Positions 34,741-41,215 of a stretch of DNA of 41,215 nucleotides are shown piece by piece. Under the pieces are notes generated by a model that ran no database searches, had not been told where the DNA came from, and worked only from the letters and a program-made list of their open reading frames with translations. The DNA is from Aromatoleum evansii (GTDB lineage: Bacteria > Pseudomonadota > Gammaproteobacteria > Burkholderiales > Rhodocyclaceae), in contig NZ_WTVK01000048.1 of the NCBI RefSeq assembly GCF_012910805.1, forward strand, positions 1 to 41,215. Reading direction: 5' to 3'. Numbering within the stretch: the stretch's first letter is position 1; the number at the start of each line of letters is the position of its first letter. Made by a program: the position numbers and the translations under genes.

Positions 34741-34760
34741 GTCGCCTGATGGCAGGCGAC
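34741..34760. promoter_or_regulatory. Palindrome GTCGCCTG-ATGG-CAGGCGAC before the giant NTPase gene
   Basis: Eight-base perfect arms surround a four-base loop, ending 16 bases before the NTPase ATG. As DNA it is a candidate operator; as RNA it is a stable hairpin next to the weak ribosome binding site (GAGG 34761-34764) and could limit translation. Confidence 0.45.
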
Positions 34761-34776
34761 GAGGTATCCTTTTGGA

Positions 34777-37700
34777 ATGGTTACAAATTCTGCCAGCTCT
34801 CCAGAGGGCACTCATCCAGAAGTCAGCGCGCACAGTCCTGCCGCAGCCAACCCTGAACTTACCGGAGGGGCAGGTTTCACGTTCGAGGATGCAGTTGCTG
34901 CTGTCTATATAGTTGCCCTACTGAGTGAGTCGACAGCGCCGGGGCTGCCAAACCGGCAGGTGAGGCACGTATCCGTCCAACGGGGTGCGCTGGCTCACCC
35001 GCTTGATGACCTGATCGTGGAAGCACAAGGCGCCGACGCGATTCGAATGCGTCTGAGCCTGCAAGTGAAACGCAGCTTGGTGGTAAGTCGCGCGACCAGC
35101 AACACTGACTTCAGAGATACCGTCCTGCGAGCCTACGTCACCGTCACGGGGTCGCAGTTCGACCCAGATGCAGACCGAGTTGGCGTGGTCACCGGTGAGA
35201 TTTCTGACGCAGGTAAGCGCAACTTCGAGACATTGTGCGAGTGGGCTCGCTCGGAAAGCAGCGCGGCCGGGTTGGTAGAAAAGCTTCGAGCGAACGGAGT
35301 CGCTGGACAGAAACAGGCCTATTTCGATGATGTTCGCAGCATTTTGTCGTGTGTCGTCGAGGAGCAATCTCTCGATGAGGCGACTTGGTCGCTCTTATCG
35401 CACTTTGTACTTATGCGATTTGAGATGCTGCACGAGGGGTCAGTAACGGAAGCGACCACAGTGGCCAGCCTGGCGACCTGTCTTGCGCCAACCGAGCTGC
35501 CGAGGGCTGACGACTTGTGGCGGCGAATTCTTGCGTTGGTGCGGGTGGCAGAGGGTCATGCGGCCTCCTTTGACCGAAAGACGCTTATTGCCAGGCTCAA
35601 CGGTGCAGTGAGACTCAAGGGAGCAGCGTCCATGCAGGGCGCGCTGACTGCTTTGGGGACCGAAGCGCGATTGGCCGTCGCGGAGATTGGCAACACCATT
35701 GACGGTTTCGCGGTCCCCAGAGAACTGCTTATCCAGAAGACCTACGAAGCGCTGGAGGAATGTCGATTCGTCCAGATTAGTGGCTTGCCGGGGACTGGGA
35801 AATCGGCCGTTCTGCGAACGCTGGTACATGAGTCGTCGGGGAAGGGTACCGCGCTATTTCTGAAAGCTGACCGGCTCACCGGCTCGACGTGGGTTCAGTA
35901 CGCCATGAGCACTGGGATTGGCGGGGCTGACCTTGAGGACGTGCTTGTCGAGGTAATGGCTGTTGGGATTTCCACTGTGTTCATCGATGGCTTAGACCGC
36001 GTTGAGGTGCGGCATCGAGGCGTCGTGCTGGACGTGATCAACACCATGCTGGACTCCCCGCTACTCAGCAGTATGCGGATGCTCGTAACGGTCAGGGACT
36101 CCGGTATGGAGCCACTGAGGACGTGGCTACCGGCACGCCTTTTTGCCGCCGGCGCGAAGACGGTAGAGGTCGCTGAACTCGACGATCAGGAAGCCAGGGC
36201 CCTCGCAGCCCAAAGGCCTGCCCTTGCCGACCTCTTGTTTGGGCCTGCCCAAGTCAGAGCGATTGTGCGACGTCCCTTCTTCGCAAGCGTGCTGACAAAG
36301 CGGTACGCCAATGAAACGACCGTCCCCAGGTCCGAAGTTGAGCTGGCGACCGCTTGGTGGAGCGGCGGCGGCTATGGAGCGGAGGCAGCGCGAGCCGGCC
36401 AGCGGCGCAGCGCGCTGGTCGAGCTAGCGCGCTCCGGCGCTACGGCACTGGGCCGGCGCATTCCGTCGCTGAACCTTGACCCTCAAGCGCTCGCCGAACT
36501 CGAGGCAGATGGAATCATCCGCGAAGTCCGAGTAGGGCAAACCGTTCGATTTGCTCATGACATTTACTTTGAGTGGGCCTTTTTGCAGCTTCTGGTGTCT
36601 GAGGGGCCGCAATGGCTCGGGGTCATTCGTCAGGTTGGAGAACCACCGGTTCTCGGGCGAGTGGTCGAATTGTTGTCGCAGGCCGAACTGAAGGAGGGGC
36701 AGGATTGGCAAGCACACTTGGCGCAACTCGAGGCGGCTGGCTACGTGAGGTCGCAGTGGTTGCGGGCTTGGATGCTCGGCCCCTTCGGGTTGCCGGACTT
36801 TGATAATTACGAGACGACCTACAACGAGGCGATGCTTGCGACCGGTTCCAAGCGGGTATCGAAGCTTGTTGTCTGGTATCAGGCTGAGAAGACAAAGCCG
36901 AACCCGCTGGCACTGGATGCTGATCGGTTTCCCGACATCGAACTGGCCCAGCGTCTGCGCTTCGCGGACGCGCTCGCTTTGCCATCCGACATTGCCCAGT
37001 GGCGACGCTTATGCTCTTGGCTCGTCAGACACATCGAACAGATCCCGGTCGCGACGCGTCCCGAGATGCTCTCCGTCTTCGAGGTCTGGCAAAACGTGGC
37101 AACCGACGTGGAAAACCCGGTGTCGACGCTCATCCTGGCTCTGGTGAAGACATGGTTGGTCGACATTGAAGCCCGATTCCATTCGCACAAGTTTCCTCGG
37201 GATCACGGCGAATGGGATGAGCTTGAGGATGGCGTTGCAGAGGAGTTGGAGTCTCGTCTGCGCTCAACGCTATTGCGCGCGGGCAGAGCCTATCCAGCAC
37301 AGGTCAAGGACTATTTAGCCGCCCTGCGGTCAACCGAGCGCGTGCCACGCGGAGCTGGCAAGGAGGTGATCGACTACTCGCCCGTCCTCAGTGATGCGTG
37401 CGCCCACGAGCTGGTCGACTTCGTCCTGCACTTCATGATTCGTCCGTTGCCCGAAGAGCAAAGACGGCGGTCACAAGGAACGCGCTACGGATACAGCCCA
37501 CACAGCCATGACTGGCAGTCCTTGTCCATTGACGACCAGCACGCCTACTTCCCCTGCGCCCCCACTCGCCAGCCATTCCCGTCACTCTTTGCTGCGGCAC
37601 CGGACGAGGCGCGTCGCCTAGTACGCGAGCTGGCCAATCACGCCACGACTGCTTGGCGACAGCTTCAGCAGCTTGACCGGGAGCGCAGGGCAAGACCGCT

Positions 37701-40110
37701 ACCCCTGACGCTTACCTTCCCGTGGGGCGAGCAGACATTCTGGGGCGCATCGCAACAGTTCCTCTGGTCGCGAGGCATCTGGGGCTCGCACGCTGTCGGA
37801 TCTGGGTTAATGGCGCTTGAGGATTGGGCCTTTCGAGAGATTGAGAGTGGTCGTTCAGTCGACGAAGTGCTCAGGTCCGTGCTAGAAGGGCACGTCTCAG
37901 TGGGCGCGCTGGGGGTGGCCTGCGCAGTGACCGTTGAGACCCAGCACCGCTCAGAGGTGACGTTGCCGCTGCTGACGAGCCAGCGCCTCTGGAAATGGGA
38001 CATCGAGCGCAATGTCCAAGACATGGGCAGTCACTCGAGCAATCTCATCGGCTTCCAGCCACACGATCGCATTCACCACAAAGCGGTTGTGCTTTCGAAC
38101 AAGCGGAAGTGTCGAAAGCAGGAGATTCGGTGGCTCGGCTCCATATGTGTCCTGTTTGGCGGTGACTTGGCGGAGAAGGCCTCAAAGGCAATAGCCGCCT
38201 TTGCTTCGAACCTTCCCTTCGACTACGAGGAAGAGCGCGAGGACGAGGGCTGCGTTGAGTACCTGCGGCGAACTGCGGAGATTTGGGCCGAGATCGGTAA
38301 GCGCGAGAACTATCGCGCGGCGCCGGCGCAGGACGGCTCAGGTGTCGTCATCGAAATGGAGAACCCGAAGGCGCAAGGTGCGGACATCGAGGAGATCAAA
38401 CAGCGCCAAGTCACGATGGAGGAGAACCTCCGGCTCCTGAACTGGACACATGACAGCTTCGAAAAGGGGGGGATTTCTGACCGACTTACTGTGGCGGACG
38501 CGCTTCGCGATGCGAGGCGACTGGATTCGCCAGAACTGTTCGACGAGGTGCACCGGCACGTTGATCCTAGCGGTCAGCGGCAGGCGGCTGTCGCGGGAGT
38601 AGCTGCAGTCGCTATTCGATTCGGCCACTCGACCCCGACGGACGATCTCGGGTGGGCAGCAGACGTGTGTTCGCGGGCCTGGCTGACGTGCGAGGCTCCA
38701 GACGACCTCTTCTTCCGTGGCTCCGCGTTGCTGCACCACCCAGTGCTTTTCGCCTGCCGCGGCTTAGCTGGACTACTTCAGCACGAAGCCTTTCGGCAGC
38801 AGTCGCTGGAGGCACTGATCCAGCTGACGGCGCATCCGTACGATCAAGTCGTGACCGAGGCTCTGGCCGGCATGTTGGCAGCCTGGAGCCATGCGCCAGC
38901 TATTGCTTGGACGGCGCTTCGGTTGGCGAACTCGCTTGCTGTTATTGAGCGCTATCCGTACGACATCACGCCAGCTGATCGCAAAGAACGTGAACGCGCG
39001 CACGTGATCAGGGCCGTCGAGGCCACTTTGGCGCAATGCGCGGACCTGGAGATGCAGGTGGCACCCATGCCTGAACTGCCTCCTGCATGGGTCGAAAACT
39101 CAAAAGGCCCGCAGATTGTTAGAGGCAAGCGAGGCAGGGATGTGGTGGTCGAGTGGGCGCATCCTACGAATGATCTACATGCCGACTTTCTCGCGAAAAT
39201 TCTCCCGAGCATTCCGGTCGCCTCGGCAATGCAAGACGGAATGCGACGTGAGATGTTTCTCTCGTGGTGCGATGAACTGGTAGCGTGGACTGTCGAGCGA
39301 CTATGCCCTGCTTGGTCGCGCGGCAAGCCAGATGCCTTTGAAGCTGATGCACTAGAGCTTTTCGATTGGCGCCGCGAGCTCTACCGCTTTTTCGCTCGGG
39401 TGACTTTGCATCTTGATCCTGCCGAAGGCGTGACACGCTTCTTTGAGCCGGCGGCCGCAGCTGACGACGAGACGTTTGCGTCGTTGGTTCAGAGCTTCGT
39501 CACGCATTTGGCCTGCAATGTAATGGACGAGCCAACCTTTCCTATGCGTCCGCTCGCGGTGCTCCAGGCGACTGTTCCGCGACTTCTGTCACATCAAAGC
39601 TGGAAGCATCTAGCGAGACACGGGGTGTCGACCAGCGATACAGACCTTGTCGAGATGGTTCGGTCGCTGTTCTTTGTCAGCGTCGATGGCGCGATGGGCG
39701 CAAAGCGGTTTGCCAATCACGATTGGCGCGACGTTGCGGTGATCTTTCCGTTAATTGAGCCATTCTTGGAGACGCATGGTCGCATCCCTACAGTCACAAC
39801 GGCCTTTTTGACGTTGTGCGAGCGTGCCATCGAAACATATCCGGTAGAGCGCTTTGTCAAGCACCTTCACATGGTGCTGCCGAATTCTGAGGGGCTTCCG
39901 GCCGGTTGGCGAGCCACAACGATCGTGGCCCGGCTATCTGGCTTGATTCAACGGTTCTCGGAGAAGACGCAGCCGCTGCCGTTGTTAGCCGCCCGGGAGT
40001 TACTCGTTGCTCTGGATGTTTTGGTGGACAGGGGCGACCGGAGGGCGGCTGCCATTCAAACAAGTGAGGTTTTCAAGGATATTAGGATAAGCGTCGCCAC
40101 GGGCCGATGA
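34777..40110 (+). CDS. Giant STAND-type NTPase with N-terminal PD-(D/E)XK-like domain (Avs-like candidate)
   Basis: This 1777-residue protein opens with a nuclease-like region: GGAGFTFEDAV (30-40, E37), PLDDLIV (D77, D78) and LSLQVKRS (Q96, K98), the pattern of DUF4297/Cap4-type PD-(D/E)XK enzymes. A STAND NTPase core follows, with Walker A GLPGTGKS (336-343), Walker B VFIDGLDR (401-408), an arginine in VTVRDSG (R440) and a winged-helix-like FAHDIYFEWA (591-600). About 1170 residues then follow without recognised motifs; they are probably helical repeats that sense a target. Size and order resemble Avs antiviral proteins, which recognise phage proteins and then cut DNA. Codon use is less GC-biased than the catabolic genes. 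The start is ATG 34777 with weak GAGG. Phage defence is inference. Confidence 0.8.
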   Translation: MVTNSASSPEGTHPEVSAHSPAAANPELTGGAGFTFEDAVAAVYIVALLSESTAPGLPNRQVRHVSVQRGALAHPLDDLIVEAQGADAIRMRLSLQVKRSLVVSRATSNTDFRDTVLRAYVTVTGSQFDPDADRVGVVTGEISDAGKRNFETLCEWARSESSAAGLVEKLRANGVAGQKQAYFDDVRSILSCVVEEQSLDEATWSLLSHFVLMRFEMLHEGSVTEATTVASLATCLAPTELPRADDLWRRILALVRVAEGHAASFDRKTLIARLNGAVRLKGAASMQGALTALGTEARLAVAEIGNTIDGFAVPRELLIQKTYEALEECRFVQISGLPGTGKSAVLRTLVHESSGKGTALFLKADRLTGSTWVQYAMSTGIGGADLEDVLVEVMAVGISTVFIDGLDRVEVRHRGVVLDVINTMLDSPLLSSMRMLVTVRDSGMEPLRTWLPARLFAAGAKTVEVAELDDQEARALAAQRPALADLLFGPAQVRAIVRRPFFASVLTKRYANETTVPRSEVELATAWWSGGGYGAEAARAGQRRSALVELARSGATALGRRIPSLNLDPQALAELEADGIIREVRVGQTVRFAHDIYFEWAFLQLLVSEGPQWLGVIRQVGEPPVLGRVVELLSQAELKEGQDWQAHLAQLEAAGYVRSQWLRAWMLGPFGLPDFDNYETTYNEAMLATGSKRVSKLVVWYQAEKTKPNPLALDADRFPDIELAQRLRFADALALPSDIAQWRRLCSWLVRHIEQIPVATRPEMLSVFEVWQNVATDVENPVSTLILALVKTWLVDIEARFHSHKFPRDHGEWDELEDGVAEELESRLRSTLLRAGRAYPAQVKDYLAALRSTERVPRGAGKEVIDYSPVLSDACAHELVDFVLHFMIRPLPEEQRRRSQGTRYGYSPHSHDWQSLSIDDQHAYFPCAPTRQPFPSLFAAAPDEARRLVRELANHATTAWRQLQQLDRERRARPLPLTLTFPWGEQTFWGASQQFLWSRGIWGSHAVGSGLMALEDWAFREIESGRSVDEVLRSVLEGHVSVGALGVACAVTVETQHRSEVTLPLLTSQRLWKWDIERNVQDMGSHSSNLIGFQPHDRIHHKAVVLSNKRKCRKQEIRWLGSICVLFGGDLAEKASKAIAAFASNLPFDYEEEREDEGCVEYLRRTAEIWAEIGKRENYRAAPAQDGSGVVIEMENPKAQGADIEEIKQRQVTMEENLRLLNWTHDSFEKGGISDRLTVADALRDARRLDSPELFDEVHRHVDPSGQRQAAVAGVAAVAIRFGHSTPTDDLGWAADVCSRAWLTCEAPDDLFFRGSALLHHPVLFACRGLAGLLQHEAFRQQSLEALIQLTAHPYDQVVTEALAGMLAAWSHAPAIAWTALRLANSLAVIERYPYDITPADRKERERAHVIRAVEATLAQCADLEMQVAPMPELPPAWVENSKGPQIVRGKRGRDVVVEWAHPTNDLHADFLAKILPSIPVASAMQDGMRREMFLSWCDELVAWTVERLCPAWSRGKPDAFEADALELFDWRRELYRFFARVTLHLDPAEGVTRFFEPAAAADDETFASLVQSFVTHLACNVMDEPTFPMRPLAVLQATVPRLLSHQSWKHLARHGVSTSDTDLVEMVRSLFFVSVDGAMGAKRFANHDWRDVAVIFPLIEPFLETHGRIPTVTTAFLTLCERAIETYPVERFVKHLHMVLPNSEGLPAGWRATTIVARLSGLIQRFSEKTQPLPLLAARELLVALDVLVDRGDRRAAAIQTSEVFKDIRISVATGR

Positions 40111-40457
40111 GTTCAAGCATATGGCCACTGCTCGTCTCACAGACAAGTAAATTATGCGGTGGCGGATTCATTCGTGCTCGGCCAGTCTTGCCTAAAGCAT
40201 CAGTTATCTCGCGTTTAGACTGTTGGATACGGGTCGATTTCTTATGCCGGAGGTATCGAGAGGCGGCTGCACCGTATACGTTTTGTTCTGTGCGTCTGAC
40301 TTCGGTCATTACGCATGATGTTCTCCGATCAGTTCCCTACTGCGGATTTCGATCCAGCGAGTGGACATGAATTATTCTGTTCGTTCCCAGACGGTGTCAT
40401 CCAGCCGAAACCATATGAAGAAGCGTCGTCTCCATTAAGAATCCAGAGATATCTAAA
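40111..40457. other. AT-richer gap after the NTPase gene
   Basis: Short open frames exist, one starting at 40107 and overlapping the NTPase stop codon, another at 40315-40581, but their translations do not look like proteins and the second conflicts with the better frame starting at 40458. I see no clear promoter, repeat or RNA gene here. Confidence 0.4.
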
Positions 40458-41146
40458 ATGCATGCATTTCGATCAGATCGACCAGCCGGCCTTCAGTATG
40501 CAGGTCTACCAGGAGTTTCCAAAAGCTGTTTGGATGCTGTGCGGCGTTTTGTTCAATTCGGAGATCGAATTGAAAGGGTAAAGGTATTGACTGCCGGCCA
40601 AACGCATTGCCTGCTGCTAGAGTTGGAGTCCGTTGAAACAGTTGCCATAAAGTCTGGTTTTGCGTCCGGTTATCCTGGCGAAGGGCCAAGAACGTTTGCT
40701 GATGTACTTTGGCTCCTGGATGTCCACGGTGCAGATATTGAGGAATACGAGGTTCCCAACGATTTAACCGAAAGGTTAGATGCGTCTGCTTTGACACTGC
40801 AGGACCTAGAGTGTCTTAAGGCGTTGCTGCCTATCCGTCCTATGCGGTGGCATGACTACATCTACGACAAGTACGGAGACAGCCTGAACCAGCATCAGGT
40901 TTGGAAGAAATTCCCAGCAGTCATGCCATGGGCTCTTATCGAGCCGCGTCTTCTCGATTTAGCGATACGATTTTTCGACGACCCGGACCGTTGCATTTTG
41001 ACGGGCTTCCGCCGTCTCGAGGATGTGATAAGAAAAAGGCTTTCCTCAGACGAGCATAGCACCCGACTTTTCTCGTTAGCCTTCAATATGGCCTGCTCCC
41101 GATTCTCCGGACACATTGCATGGCAACATGTGTCTAGGAGGAATCG
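40458..41146 (+). pseudogene. TIGR02391 (Ymh)-like hypothetical gene, 3' end apparently cut by an IS element
   Basis: From ATG 40458 a frame stays open to the window end. It gives convincing protein: SKSCLDAVRRF, AIKSGFASGYPGEGPRTF (about 63-80), then LIEPRLLDLAIRFF (160-173), ILTGFRRLEDVIRKR (180-194) and STRLFSLAFN (201-210). The last part recalls the TIGR02391 family, found in defence and mobile contexts without a known reaction. After about residue 224 the same frame enters the leader and coding part of an IS3-type transposase, so the normal end, including the expected RNPxAH-type motif, is missing. Codons are AT-richer than in the rest of the window. The family match is from memory. Confidence 0.5.
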
Positions 41147-41215
41147 ATGCGAACAAGAAGGAAGTTCTCGGACGAGTTCAAGCGCGAGGCGGTGCGTTTG
41201 GCAACGCAGCCGGGT
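41129..41215 (+). mobile_element. Left end of an IS3-family insertion sequence (partial)
   Basis: The element is recognised by the transposase orfA start at 41147. Its left boundary is not certain: a TG at 41129 or one slightly further left would fit the TG...CA ends of this family. The right end lies outside the window. The composition jumps to GC-rich at the orfA start. Confidence 0.6.
41147..41215 (+). CDS. IS3-family transposase OrfA, N-terminal fragment
   Basis: The 23 visible residues begin MRTRRKFSDEFKREAVRLA, the start of the helix-turn-helix OrfA of IS3/IS911-type elements, which binds the IS ends. A strong AGGAGG at 41136-41141 precedes the ATG. The gene is cut by the window edge, and orfB cannot be seen. 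Confidence 0.85.
   Translation, partial: MRTRRKFSDEFKREAVRLATQPG

Larger units (their letters stand above)
34425..34776. other. Palindrome-rich gap between catabolic island and defence-like gene
   Basis: This 352-base stretch holds a GCGCCC-TTC-GGGCGC hairpin (34486-34500), an 11-base-arm inverted repeat (34541-34575), a further GAAGGCGCG copy just after it, and an eight-base-arm palindrome (34741-34760). A single TTATCCACA occurs at 34509-34517. The open frames across it are short and lack protein character. Base composition shifts from very GC-rich to mixed around here. Confidence 0.6.

Noticed and set aside
40107-40370. Small frame overlapping the NTPase stop by ATGA
   Set aside because: The overlap looks attractive, but the translation is rich in Arg, Cys and Ser, shows no domain, and resembles out-of-frame reading.
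40315-40581. 88-residue frame MMFSDQF...
   Set aside because: It overlaps the N-terminus of the frame from 40458, which continues into convincing protein. I could not recognise this frame, so it was left out, though a small gene is not excluded.

Overview
This window reads as a high-GC proteobacterial contig, most likely a betaproteobacterium of the Thauera/Azoarcus/Aromatoleum kind. That placement is inferred from gene content and codon style, not from any marker gene. No rRNA, tRNA or CRISPR array was found. The first 20 bases look like leftover Nextera (Tn5 mosaic-end) adapter, so position 1 is an artificial contig end.

Positions 131-34424 hold one large catabolic island built almost entirely of acyl-CoA chemistry. 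Block A (plus strand, 131-13150) has two MFS transporters, two class III CoA-transferases, a BadI/MenB-type ring hydrolase, a crotonase, a thiolase-like protein without the nucleophilic Cys paired with a DUF35 protein, an amidohydrolase-fold protein, an EthD-like protein, a Ddn-like deazaflavin-family protein and an old-yellow-enzyme/Fe-S/FAD enoyl reductase. Block B (minus strand, 29285 down to 13498) is a probable long operon: acyl-CoA dehydrogenase, alpha-methylacyl-CoA racemase-like protein, two MaoC-fold proteins, a second acyl-CoA dehydrogenase, DUF2889, a pair of CoA-transferases, a luciferase-like oxidoreductase, a PaaG-like crotonase, an exported NTF2-like protein, a three-subunit molybdenum hydroxylase and another CoA-transferase. 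Block C (plus strand, 29709-34424) diverges from block B: ETF alpha, DUF35, a Cys-containing thiolase, and a membrane Fe-S FadF/HdrD-like protein whose reading frame is broken at a run of seven G.

Together these genes would activate a carboxylic acid by CoA transfer (no acyl-CoA ligase is present), hydroxylate or desaturate it, run beta-oxidation with stereochemical correction at a methyl branch, open an alicyclic ring, and pass electrons through ETF and the FadF-like protein to quinone. A methyl-branched alicyclic acid (terpenoid, steroid or naphthenic type) is the best guess for the substrate; this is inference. No transcriptional regulator lies in the island.

From about 34430 the character changes. 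A palindrome-rich gap precedes a 1777-residue STAND-type NTPase with an N-terminal PD-(D/E)XK-like region, resembling Avs antiviral NTPases. It is followed by visibly AT-richer DNA holding a TIGR02391-like gene that appears cut by an IS3-family element running off the window end. This right end looks like a defence or mobile region beside the catabolic island.
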